A stretch of DNA of 64,000 nt from NCBI RefSeq assembly GCF_016772275.1, contig NZ_CP065425.1, positions 1,890,653-1,954,652 of the forward strand, written 5' to 3'. How positions within the stretch are numbered: position 1 is the stretch's first letter; every line of letters starts with the position of its first letter. Both the position numbers and the translations under genes were made by a program. The notes under the pieces were generated by a model, which saw only the letters and a program-made list of their open reading frames with translations, did not search any database and had not been told where the DNA came from. The stretch is from Heyndrickxia vini (lineage in GTDB: Bacteria > Bacillota > Bacilli > Bacillales > Bacillaceae_C). Positions 27,086 to 34,285 of the stretch are shown here, one piece after another.

Positions 27086-27517
27086 ATGGATAATGAACTA
27101 TATAAACTTGAATTAATATTCCGAAATATATATAGAAAGATGAAGGAGCAATTTAATTCAAGAATGAATGAGTATGTAACGACAAATGAATATATGGTTT
27201 TAAAACTAATGTATAAAGGTAAAATGCGTGTAACTGATCTTTCTAAAACTTTAGAAGTATCGGCAAGTCATATTACAAGCATAACTGACTCATTAGTACA
27301 AAAAAAATTAATTGAAAGAAGTCGTTCAAGTAAGGATCGCAGGGTTGTGGATTTAGAATTAACAACAGAAGGAAAGGCACTAATTAAAAATCTAAATCAA
27401 ATCACCTCGAATTATATGCAAGAAATGTTCGGTGTATTTTCAGATGATGAAAAAAAGAAATTGATCGCTCTATTACATAAGTTTGAAAATCAATTATTCA
27501 ACGAAACGAAAGAATAA
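27086..27517 (+). CDS. MarR-family transcriptional regulator
   Basis: 143 residues. A winged helix-turn-helix is visible: TDLSKTLEVSASHITSITDSLVQKKLIERSRSSKDRRVVDLELTTEG, with the DRR(V) wing motif, flanked by N- and C-terminal dimerisation helices. The ATG at 27086 has AAAGGAA about 9-11 bases upstream; an ATG 4 bases earlier is out of frame. Neither neighbouring gene is an obvious target, so the ligand and regulon are unknown. Confidence 0.9.
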   Translation: MDNELYKLELIFRNIYRKMKEQFNSRMNEYVTTNEYMVLKLMYKGKMRVTDLSKTLEVSASHITSITDSLVQKKLIERSRSSKDRRVVDLELTTEGKALIKNLNQITSNYMQEMFGVFSDDEKKKLIALLHKFENQLFNETKE

Positions 27518-27534
27518 TTTCTTAACGGAATGTT

Positions 27535-27616
27535 AAAGGATATTCCAAAAAGGAAAATGCAAACCATCTTTGTTGATGGAAATTCTCATCATTCGACACT
27601 TTTGGAACATCCTTTG
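27535..27616. repeat. long inverted repeat with internal hairpin after the MarR gene
   Basis: AAAGGATATTCCAAAA (27535-27550) pairs with TTTTGGAACATCCTTT (27600-27615) with one mismatch; a CCATC/GATGG hairpin lies within the 49-base loop. A T-rich run (TTTGTTTTTATT) follows, so it may be a MarR-gene terminator. The size and the two-tier structure also fit a small RNA or a MITE-like element. Confidence 0.6.
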
Positions 27617-27622
27617 TTTTTA

Positions 27623-27865
27623 TTATTGGTTTTCACCAAACTTTAAAAATGTCATCTCATCTTCTACAAGACCACATGCCCCACATTGTACTCTGTATTC
27701 CGGACCTTTATAAGAAATGTGAAAAAGATCGGCTGCATGACTTCCGTAATCCTCAATGATTTCTCCGGATTTCGGATCCATTTTTATAGCTTGTGGGACC
27801 TGTTGTATGATATTAAATCTTGTCCGGTTTGTTTTGCAATTTGGACAGCAATATGGACCATGCAT
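27623..27865 (-). CDS. 80-residue zinc-ribbon protein
   Basis: The start is the ATG at 27865 with GGAGGT 7 bases upstream. The N-terminal MHGPYCCPNCKTNRTRFN and the later VQCGACGLVEDE supply two CxxC knuckles spaced about 55 residues apart, a typical zinc ribbon. The central part (QVPQAIKMDPKSGEIIEDYG) is polar, and no membrane segment is seen. Function is not recognised. It is convergent with the MarR gene across the 27535-27616 inverted repeat. Confidence 0.75.
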   Translation of the reverse strand: MHGPYCCPNCKTNRTRFNIIQQVPQAIKMDPKSGEIIEDYGSHAADLFHISYKGPEYRVQCGACGLVEDEMTFLKFGENQ

Positions 27866-27968
27866 ATTTACTACCTCCAATATTATATTTTATAAGTTCA
27901 AATGATCTTCAACAATATTATAACCAATTTGCAATCTATTTATGTCCATGATTAAAGGGTGAGAATTA

Positions 27969-28238
27969 GTGAATGACTCGAAACTATTAGAAAATTATTT
28001 AAGCATTTGGAATAACAGAAGCTATCACTTCAATACACATACTGCTAAAGAAAAGCTTAAGGAATTAATAATAATAGAGCTGCAGGATGAACAGACGCAT
28101 CCTCGAACAAGGAAAACAAAGGAAATAAAATTTTACTTTGCGATTAAAAGACTGTTGAATTCATCATTAACTGACTCCGAAAAGGTTGCATTAATTCAAT
28201 ATTATAGTGAAGTAATGGAAGAAATCAGCCATTGGTAA
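27969..28238 (+). CDS. 89-residue helical protein of unknown function
   Basis: GTG start with GGGTGA 6 bases upstream. Sequence features: N-terminal NDSKLLENYLSIWNNRSYHF, a basic/acidic helical middle (HTAKEKLKELIIIELQDEQ), and a C-terminal helix ending EVMEEISHW. No signal or membrane segment and no family recognised. The stop codon lies within the left arm of its own terminator, which supports the gene end. Confidence 0.6.
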   Translation: MNDSKLLENYLSIWNNRSYHFNTHTAKEKLKELIIIELQDEQTHPRTRKTKEIKFYFAIKRLLNSSLTDSEKVALIQYYSEVMEEISHW

Positions 28239-28255
28239 TCCTAATGGCTTTTTTT
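28227..28255 (+). terminator. terminator overlapping the stop of the 89-residue gene
   Basis: AGCCATT (28227-28233) pairs with AATGGCT (28243-28249), then T residues. Confidence 0.75.
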
Positions 28256-28320
28256 AAATGATATAAAAACTTTTGAAATCTATTTGAAATAATTGATATA
28301 AAGACACGTCAATGGAATTT

Positions 28321-28347
28321 TTGTCAATAGCAAATTCGTGTTATAAT
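28321..28347 (+). promoter_or_regulatory. promoter for the CAP-domain gene
   Basis: TTGTCA at 28321-28326 and an extended -10 TGTTATAAT at 28339-28347 (15-base spacer). It lies about 235 bases before the start codon, leaving a long leader. Confidence 0.65.
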
Positions 28348-28584
28348 ATGGAAACTACTAAGTAAATATGGAAATTCAGCTAATGAAAGTCAGTTCTATA
28401 TTTAATCTAGAAAAACCAATAAAACAAGGAGATTAGTAGAATACTTGTTTTGAAAATGAATTAGATGTAACTAAACTCTACGATTTTAGTATTCTCTTCC
28501 ATAATTATTACAAAAAACATATGATATGATTTTCTTGCAAGACAAAATCAGATATCGTAGAAATCAAGGAGGAGACATACATCC
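28348..28584 (+). promoter_or_regulatory. long structured leader of the CAP-domain gene
   Basis: About 230 non-coding bases follow the promoter. AAAACAAG (28421-28428) can pair with CTTGTTTT (28444-28451), and TCTACGAT near 28486-28493 can pair with ATCGTAGA near 28554-28561 just before the AAGGAGGAG ribosome site. No known riboswitch consensus was recognised. A second promoter inside the leader cannot be excluded. Confidence 0.4.
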
Positions 28585-29364
28585 ATGAAAAAAACACTTA
28601 TTACTACAGCAACTGCATTGACACTTCTTGCAGCACCATTAATGAATAAAGCAGATGCGGCAACACTTCAAAATGATTCAAATAAATCTATTAAAATTCA
28701 ACAATATCAATATAAAGTAAATAATATGGAAGATGCACAAAAAGTAATTAATCAACTATTGGCTAAATACAATGTTAATGGCAATACTACAAGTAAAAAT
28801 GTAGAAAAGAAGGCAGCACAATCTAATCATTCAACAACTAAAAAAACTACCGAAAAAACAAAACCTGTTAAACAAAAGAAACCAACAGTTACACAAAATA
28901 AGCCAAGCACTGGGCAAACAAGCAAGACAACCCCTGAAAAATCAACAACACCTACTACGTCTGCTACAACAAAAACTAATTACAGTTTAAATGCGTTCGA
29001 AAAACAAGTAGTAGATTTAACAAATAAAGAACGTGCGAAAAATGGTCTTCCTGCCCTTAAGATTGATAATGAATTAAGTAAAGTGGCTCGAACAAAATCT
29101 AATGATATGGCAAAAAACAAGTACTTTGATCACACAAGTCCAACATATGGTTCACCATTTGATATGATGAAAAAATTTGGTATTTCTTACCGTTCAGCAG
29201 GTGAAAATATTGCGATGGGTCAACGTTCACCTGAAGAGGTTGTTAATGCTTGGATGAACAGTGAAGGTCACCGTGCAAATATTTTAAATAAAAATTATAC
29301 ACATATTGGTGTTGGATATGTAGAAAACGGAAACTATTGGACTCAAGAATTTATTGGAAAATAA
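28585..29364 (+). CDS. secreted CAP (SCP/PR1)-domain protein, YkwD-like
   Basis: 259 residues. Signal peptide 1-26 (MKKTLITTATALTLLAAPLMNKADA). An N-terminal segment of about 45 residues is followed by a long Lys/Thr/Pro/Gln-rich linker (about 70-135) like those that lie in the cell wall. The CAP domain (about 137-257) shows VVDLTNKERAKNGLPALKID, the active-site-like H in YFDHTSPTYGSPFDMM, SAGENIAMGQ, and the closing VNAWMNSEGHRANILNKNYTHIGVGY. CAP proteins of this class are spore- or wall-associated and of uncertain activity. AAGGAGGAG is a strong ribosome site, and an efficient terminator follows. Confidence 0.93.
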   Translation: MKKTLITTATALTLLAAPLMNKADAATLQNDSNKSIKIQQYQYKVNNMEDAQKVINQLLAKYNVNGNTTSKNVEKKAAQSNHSTTKKTTEKTKPVKQKKPTVTQNKPSTGQTSKTTPEKSTTPTTSATTKTNYSLNAFEKQVVDLTNKERAKNGLPALKIDNELSKVARTKSNDMAKNKYFDHTSPTYGSPFDMMKKFGISYRSAGENIAMGQRSPEEVVNAWMNSEGHRANILNKNYTHIGVGYVENGNYWTQEFIGK

Positions 29365-29375
29365 TAGTCAATTTT

Positions 29376-29404
29376 AAAAAACCTTCTTTCGGGAAGGTTT
29401 TTTT
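29376..29404 (+). terminator. terminator after the CAP-domain gene
   Basis: AAAAACCTTC and GAAGGTTTTT stem with a long T run. Confidence 0.85.
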
Positions 29405-29492
29405 GTCTTTTGAATTATAGCTAGGGAACATATTTCGTAAAATTAGTGCATATAGATTAGGGACAAGTACTAATTTTGGGGGATTTATCTTA

Positions 29493-29639
29493 ATGGCCTA
29501 TAAGTATTCTAAAGGATGGTATGTTCAAAAGTTAAAAGAAAAAGGAATCCGTTATCACCCAATAGGAAGAAAAAAGTTAGAGTTATACAAAACATGGGTT
29601 GTACGAAATCTTTATAATGAGCAACAAATCAAAGAATAG
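29493..29639 (+). CDS. yflJ: 48-residue YflJ-like protein (DUF2639)
   Basis: Small gene: ATG at 29493 with GGGGGAT upstream, stop TAG at 29637-29639. The peptide has KGWYVQKLKEKGIRYHPIG followed by RKKLELYKTWVVRNLYNEQ, the pattern of B. subtilis YflJ and the DUF2639 family (basic, no membrane segment, unknown function). A terminator shared with the convergent GNAT gene follows at once. Confidence 0.78.
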   Translation: MAYKYSKGWYVQKLKEKGIRYHPIGRKKLELYKTWVVRNLYNEQQIKE

Positions 29640-29647
29640 TATGAAAA

Positions 29648-29675
29648 AAAGAACTCGCATTTTTGCGAGTTCTTT
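29648..29675 (+). terminator. bidirectional terminator between yflJ-like gene and GNAT
   Basis: AAAGAACTCGCA (29648-29659) and TGCGAGTTCTTT (29664-29675) with a 4-base T loop. It overlaps the end of the convergent GNAT gene. Confidence 0.85.
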
Positions 29676-30237
29676 ATGCTTCAAGAGCATGTGTTTCATC
29701 GTTAACGGATTGCTGCCGCATAATATATAGTGAATAAAGATCTTTTGAAATTTCATATAAGTCATATATATATTCTTTTTCATTTAATTGATCAAATACA
29801 ACTTTCCGAGATTCATTCGCTTTTATGACATATGGAAGTTTTTCTGCAGCTTTTATAGAACGAATATTTTCCTTCCGAATTCGCATGAAAATTGTTTCAA
29901 TACCTAATTCATAAAAAACCTCGTTAAAAAATGCCTCTTTTGCATGTTTATTATACCCTTTCCCGTGATAGGGTTTTCCGATCCATGTACCTAAAAATCC
30001 AGCACCATTTTCAATATCGTATAAATTAATTGTGCCGATTGGATTTCCCCATTCATCCATTATTGTGCGCGAAATGAGTTCTCCTTTTTCTTCAGCTTCT
30101 ATTGTATGTTTCGTTAAAAATAGAAACTCGTCATGGGAATTTGCCTTATGACGAACAAAAGGAAAGACATCCGGGTGCACCATCAAATCGAATAGAATAT
30201 GGCTTTCTTGACCAATTAATTCGCGTTTCTTGAGCAT
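29674..30237 (-). CDS. GNAT-family N-acetyltransferase (RimJ/RimL-like)
   Basis: 187 residues. The N-terminus MLKKRELIGQESHILFDLMVHPDVFPFVR and the core GNPIGTINLYDIE...GTWIGKPYHGKGYNKHAKEAFFNEVFYELGIETIFMRIRKENIRSIKAAEKL follow the Acetyltransf_3 (RimJ/L) pattern; the acetyl-CoA loop is YHGKGYN. The C-terminal about 40 residues are an extra helix not seen in minimal family members. The substrate is unknown. The ATG has GGAGGG 6 bases upstream, but that ribosome site is itself part of a hairpin in the structured leader, so translation is likely to be controlled. Confidence 0.88.
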   Translation of the reverse strand: MLKKRELIGQESHILFDLMVHPDVFPFVRHKANSHDEFLFLTKHTIEAEEKGELISRTIMDEWGNPIGTINLYDIENGAGFLGTWIGKPYHGKGYNKHAKEAFFNEVFYELGIETIFMRIRKENIRSIKAAEKLPYVIKANESRKVVFDQLNEKEYIYDLYEISKDLYSLYIMRQQSVNDETHALEA

Positions 30238-30243
30238 GACGAT

Positions 30244-30385
30244 CCCTCCAATGAGGGCAGTTTTCCCCTAAGTAGGAAGATCCACCCTCGAAATTTTTTA
30301 AAGTTGCGTAAAAAATTTCGGGGTGGGAATCGAACCCACTAGGACCAGTCAAGAAACTTTTCTGGTGGCGCACCATTTGCCTTCC
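30244..30385 (-). promoter_or_regulatory. structured 5' leader of the GNAT gene, with tRNA T-arm-like hairpin and sequestered ribosome site
   Basis: Read on the minus strand: a GGAAG/CTTCC closing pair is possible; ACCAG (30366-30362 side) pairs with CTGGT (30348-30344); GTGGG-TTCGATT-CCCAC (30339-30323) is a perfect 5-bp stem with a 7-base TTCGATT loop, identical in form to a tRNA T-arm; an AT-rich hairpin of 12 or more pairs (CGAAATTTTTTA with TAAAAAATTTCG, extended by CCACCC/GGGTGG) follows; finally CCCTC (30257-30253) pairs with GAGGG (30248-30244), masking the Shine-Dalgarno. The CCCTC arm could instead pair with GAGGG of the AT-rich hairpin base. No complete tRNA cloverleaf can be drawn. 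Confidence 0.55.
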
Positions 30386-30505
30386 CTAATTGCTGTATAT
30401 AAACTTTTGTAATTATTTTCTGATTGTATATTACAATAAATTTTTAGAATTGAAAATAGGTTTTTTGTTAATTTTTTTTGACTATTTTTCCCTTGTTTCG
30501 ACAAA

Positions 30506-31108
30506 TTACTTTTTTTTCTTTTTTTTAATGAAGTAGTGGTAACTAAAATAAAACAAAAGCGATAGAATGGCTATTAAGATAATCGGTTTTAAATAGGTCG
30601 AAGCAACTACACTTATCGAATTCCAATGTTGATTTAACTGCATCCCAATTAAAAGAAAAAGAATAGTCCATGGCAGCATGGCGGCAATTGTATAAATTAA
30701 AAATTGATGAAACGGCATTCTAGCAATACCTGCTGGAATTGAAATCGCATGTCGAACGATAGGGATAAATCTTGCTGTGAAAATAACAATTGTACCATAT
30801 TTATTAAACCACGATTCTGCTGCATTTAAATGACTAACTTTAATTAACATAAATTTACCGTATTTTTCGAAAAATGGGCGACCGCCATAGACACCTAGCC
30901 AATAAAGAAAAAGTTGAGCAATCGTTCCTCCAAGTATTCCTGCAAGTAAGGCAGAAAAAAATGATAAATTTCCACTAGAAATTAAATAACCGCCATATCC
31001 TAAAACGATTTCACTCGGTATAACTTCAATCATTAATGCAATAGTGATACCGAAAAAACCATATTGACCAAGCATTTCAAGCATAGTTGTGATCCAATCA
31101 GCTGCCAT
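30506..31108 (-). CDS. DedA-family membrane protein
   Basis: 200 residues from the ATG at 31108 with GGAGT 8 bases upstream. Multiple transmembrane helices. DedA/SNARE-associated signature: EVIPSEIVLGYGGYLI, and FTARFIPIVRHAISIPAGIARMPFHQFLIYT with the conserved F-x-R-x-x-P-x-x-R. DedA proteins such as B. subtilis PopT/UptA move undecaprenyl phosphate or other phospholipids across the membrane. The gene starts 15 bases after the uppP stop, so the pair is an operon for carrier-lipid dephosphorylation and recycling. Confidence 0.88.
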   Translation of the reverse strand: MAADWITTMLEMLGQYGFFGITIALMIEVIPSEIVLGYGGYLISSGNLSFFSALLAGILGGTIAQLFLYWLGVYGGRPFFEKYGKFMLIKVSHLNAAESWFNKYGTIVIFTARFIPIVRHAISIPAGIARMPFHQFLIYTIAAMLPWTILFLLIGMQLNQHWNSISVVASTYLKPIILIAILSLLFYFSYHYFIKKKKKK

Positions 31109-31123
31109 ATTATTCAACTCCAA

Positions 31124-31906
31124 TTAAAAAATTCCAATAGTTTGTAAAAGAATAATTGAGATTCCAAGAATCCAAACATAATAGGCGAAGATTTTAAGAG
31201 AACGTTTCTTTAAATAATTGACCATACCAACAATTGCAAAATAACCAAAAATTGCCGAAGCAACAGTACCGAAAAGAAGACCGGTAAACGTTACAGATTC
31301 AACTTGTCCCGAAAAAATATCTTTTCCTTGTAACACGATTCCACCTAAAATGGCAGGAGTAGATAATAAAAATGAAAAATATGCTGCCGTTTCCCTATCT
31401 AATTTTCTAAATAATCCTGCAGCTATTGTTAACCCTGAACGAGACAATGCGGGAAAGATAGCTGCTGCTTGAAATGACCCAATGATAAGTGCATCTGAAA
31501 GACGGATATTTTCCAGTTTTTTATCCCCTTTTCTTGCCTTTTCTGCAAACCAAAGGACTAGTCCAGTAGCTAGAAATTCCCAACCTATTGTAGTACCAGT
31601 CTTCGATATTTCTTCAAAATAATCTTTAAATAAAAGACCGATTATAACTGCTGGAATAGTACCGACTATCATTATCAGGGTCAACTTACTAAATGGGTTG
31701 CGGATCATTTTCCAAAGTTCATTTTTATATACAACAATTATTGCTAATAGTGTCCCAACATGGAGCATCGTATCAAGGAAAAGTCCTGCCTCGTCTAATC
31801 CAAATAAATGTCTGCCAATATACAAATGCCCAGTACTTGAAATTGGCAAAAACTCTGTTAAACCTTGAATAATTCCTAATATGAACGCTTGAATATTCGA
31901 TAACAA
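31124..31906 (-). CDS. uppP: undecaprenyl-diphosphate phosphatase UppP/BacA
   Basis: About 260 residues. AGGTGA is followed 6 bases later by a TTG (31906); a GTG 9 bases upstream is the alternative. Family motifs: IIQGLTEFLPISSTGHL (the E-x-x-x-E and Ser-rich active loop) and PALSRSGLTIAAGLF (the R-S-G repeat of the second active-site loop). Eight or so transmembrane segments. It removes a phosphate from undecaprenyl pyrophosphate on the outer face, regenerating the carrier for peptidoglycan and teichoic acid; it also gives bacitracin tolerance. It is followed directly by the dedA-family gene. Confidence 0.95.
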   Translation of the reverse strand: MLSNIQAFILGIIQGLTEFLPISSTGHLYIGRHLFGLDEAGLFLDTMLHVGTLLAIIVVYKNELWKMIRNPFSKLTLIMIVGTIPAVIIGLLFKDYFEEISKTGTTIGWEFLATGLVLWFAEKARKGDKKLENIRLSDALIIGSFQAAAIFPALSRSGLTIAAGLFRKLDRETAAYFSFLLSTPAILGGIVLQGKDIFSGQVESVTFTGLLFGTVASAIFGYFAIVGMVNYLKKRSLKIFAYYVWILGISIILLQTIGIF

Positions 31907-32087
31907 AAAAATCACCTACTTTATGTAATTGATAAATATGGACAACTATTAAATACATATGCTAAATATCCTTAGAAAATAATGAAAAAAAATATTTTGA
32001 AAAGAAACTAAGAAGTTGTTTAAATGTGAATAAACTCTATCAATTTTCATATAATAGATTGATACTTCTTGGATAGGGTGAAGAGAA

Positions 32088-32840
32088 ATGAATATTAAAG
32101 AGTATTATTCCTTTTTGAAGAACATGTATTTTATTCAGGTAATCATTATCGGCATTTCAGCAACAATTTCCATATTTATTATGATTCATTTTGAAATAAC
32201 TATTATTCATAAGCTGATATTTTGTTTGATAGGTTTATTACTAGTCTGTTTTTACAGCAGATACTATTATTTTTCATATCGAGAATCAAAAGCAGTGTAT
32301 CTATTAAACTCAAAAGAAAAGGTATTCGAACACAATCAATTTTTATTGTTACAGGAAACAAACCCACGCTTTCAATTGAAATTTTTTAAAAGTAATGGAA
32401 TATGTGAATGGGAAATTTCAGAGGTAAAGATGAGCTCAGTAATAAAATTTCCATACCAAACACATTTATTCGAATTAAGAAAACGAGACGGTAGCATGCT
32501 AGCACTTTATAAAATCCCTCGTTTTCAAAAATCAGTACTGGAAATAATTGCTGCAGGGAAAAAAATGAAACTTATTCTAGTTTCAAGGGAGAAAGGAAAA
32601 GAAATATTTTCTTTAAATCAACATCAATTTTTAATTGATAAAAATTCTTCTAAAATTCAACTGTTAAAAGATAAATCTTTCCTAATGAAAAGTGAAATTG
32701 GGATAATGCCACTAAATTGGCAGAAGCAGTTTGCTCCTAATACGCCAATTATTGAAGTAAACGAAAAAATTGAAATGCAAGACTTTTATATTGCCGTTTG
32801 TCTACTCATCTATTGCCAACAAAAGTATAAAAAGTTATAA
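32088..32840 (+). CDS. membrane-anchored protein of unknown function
   Basis: 250 residues. Two N-terminal transmembrane helices (about 15-35 and 41-60, FIQVIIIGISATISIFIMIHF and LIFCLIGLLLVCFYSRYYY), then a mostly beta cytoplasmic or extracellular domain rich in Lys/Phe with no recognised motif, ending in a short hydrophobic patch (FYIAVCLLIYCQQ). GGGTGAAGAG precedes the ATG. Apparently monocistronic: divergent from uppP and closed by a strong terminator. CATATAAT around 32049-32056 could be its -10 element. Confidence 0.7.
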   Translation: MNIKEYYSFLKNMYFIQVIIIGISATISIFIMIHFEITIIHKLIFCLIGLLLVCFYSRYYYFSYRESKAVYLLNSKEKVFEHNQFLLLQETNPRFQLKFFKSNGICEWEISEVKMSSVIKFPYQTHLFELRKRDGSMLALYKIPRFQKSVLEIIAAGKKMKLILVSREKGKEIFSLNQHQFLIDKNSSKIQLLKDKSFLMKSEIGIMPLNWQKQFAPNTPIIEVNEKIEMQDFYIAVCLLIYCQQKYKKL

Positions 32841-32848
32841 CACCTTTT

Positions 32849-32880
32849 CTATAGGTTGCCATTTCACCTATAGATTTTTT
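32849..32880 (+). terminator. terminator after the 32088-32840 gene
   Basis: TCTATAGGT (32849-32857) pairs with ACCTATAGA (32866-32874), followed by T residues. Confidence 0.85.
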
Positions 32881-32968
32881 TATGGACTTTAGACTTGGTT
32901 CTTTGGTATTATTTTTATGTGAATTCACATTAATTGGAATGATTTACAATGAACAAGGGGAGAAATTC

Positions 32969-34210
32969 ATGGAAGTTTTTGTTGCTCGACAACCGATTTT
33001 TAACGAAAATGAAAAAGTAATATCATATGAATTGCTTTATCGTAATAATAAAGTCAATGCATTTCCTAATATTGATGGCGATCAAGCAACCGCAGATGTC
33101 ATCATTAATAGTTTTTTAAATATAGGTATTGATAATCTTTCATCAGGATTACCGTGTTTTATAAATTTTACGGAAAATCTACTTCAACAAAGAGTTCCTA
33201 CCTATTTTCCCCCAAGAGAAATTGTTGTTGAAATACTCGAAAATATATTACCGTCACCGGAACTTCTTAATATTTGTTTGGAACTAAGAAATCAAGGTTA
33301 TCGAATAGCATTGGATGATTACATATTTCATGAAAGAAATATATATTCATTGCAATTATTAAAAGTGGTTGATATTGTGAAAGTAGATTTTTTGAATACG
33401 GATGAAGTGGAACGCAAGAAAATTGAAACGATAGTTAAACAGTTTAATATAAAATTACTAGCTGAAAAGGTTGAGAATCGAGAACAATTTGAACTTGCAA
33501 AAAAAAGCGGATACAGCTTTTTTCAAGGGTATTTTTTTAGTAAGCCTGTAATAGTTTCGACATTTGATATTCCCGCTTCATTTAATTCTTATTTTCAAAT
33601 CATAAATAAATTATCTTATGAAGATGTAAGTTTTGAATCTGTAAGCCAAATAATTGAACAAGATTTATCTTTATCATATAAATTGTTAAAATTAATTAAC
33701 TCTCCTGCATATCGCCCGAAACATAAAATTCATTCCATCCCCCAAGCAATTATTTTATTAGGTTTAATTGAGATAAAAAGGTGGATATATGTGCTAGCTG
33801 TAAGAGAAAATGCTGGGTGGCGTCAACAACTTTCAGATGAAATAAAAACATTATGTTTAACAAGAGCAAAATGTTGTGAAATTATTGCTGAAAAATATAT
33901 TGGAAGAGGGCAGTCGCCAAGCTATTTTTTATTGGGACTTTTTTCTTTAATGGATACAATTTTATCCATTCCAATGGAAACAATATTAGACAATCTTCCG
34001 CTCGAAGACACGATTTATAATGCTTTATGTGGAGAGGAAAATGAAATGAGAGTAGTACTAGAATTGGTTATCGCAATCGAAAAAGGTGAGTGGGATCTCA
34101 TGGATCGATTATTAAATAAAAGTGGAATAGATTCTAGTAAACTGCCGTCTATTTATCAACAAGCATTGCAGTGGAGTATGAACGTGTTAAATGAAGATTA
34201 TTTAGATTGA
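32969..34210 (+). CDS. yuxH: EAL-HDOD protein, YuxH-like
   Basis: 413 residues from the ATG at 32969 with AAGGGGAG upstream; a 29-codon upward extension is rejected. An N-terminal EAL domain (FVARQPIFNENEKVISYELLYR, VVEILENILPS, IALDDYIFHE, VKVDF, LLAEKVENREQFE, GYSFFQGYFFSKP) and a C-terminal HDOD domain (about 200-400, LSLSYKLLKLINSPAYRPKHKIHSIPQAIILLGL). EAL enzymes hydrolyse c-di-GMP, but here EAL reads ELL and the DDF loop reads DDY without the GTG run, so it may bind rather than cleave. Same architecture and length as B. subtilis YuxH. Confidence 0.87.
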   Translation: MEVFVARQPIFNENEKVISYELLYRNNKVNAFPNIDGDQATADVIINSFLNIGIDNLSSGLPCFINFTENLLQQRVPTYFPPREIVVEILENILPSPELLNICLELRNQGYRIALDDYIFHERNIYSLQLLKVVDIVKVDFLNTDEVERKKIETIVKQFNIKLLAEKVENREQFELAKKSGYSFFQGYFFSKPVIVSTFDIPASFNSYFQIINKLSYEDVSFESVSQIIEQDLSLSYKLLKLINSPAYRPKHKIHSIPQAIILLGLIEIKRWIYVLAVRENAGWRQQLSDEIKTLCLTRAKCCEIIAEKYIGRGQSPSYFLLGLFSLMDTILSIPMETILDNLPLEDTIYNALCGEENEMRVVLELVIAIEKGEWDLMDRLLNKSGIDSSKLPSIYQQALQWSMNVLNEDYLD

Positions 34211-34285
34211 ATCTTGATTGAGATCTTTTTTTGTGGCACGCTTAATAAATAAGAAGAAAAGTACTGTGATGGTGGAGGATTAAAT

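Noticed and set aside
28981-29370. Truncated or duplicated CAP domain
   Set aside because: All CAP blocks are present once and in order; the domain is complete.
30146-30376. 76-residue minus-strand frame overlapping the GNAT start
   Set aside because: It runs through the hairpin elements, has no ribosome site and is in a different frame from the GNAT gene; a shadow of the structured region.
30320-30385. A tRNA gene on the minus strand, suggested by GTGGG-TTCGATT-CCCAC
   Set aside because: Only the T-arm fits. There is no matching 5' acceptor strand for CCCGAA and no D-arm, so a cloverleaf cannot be completed; kept as a structured leader instead.
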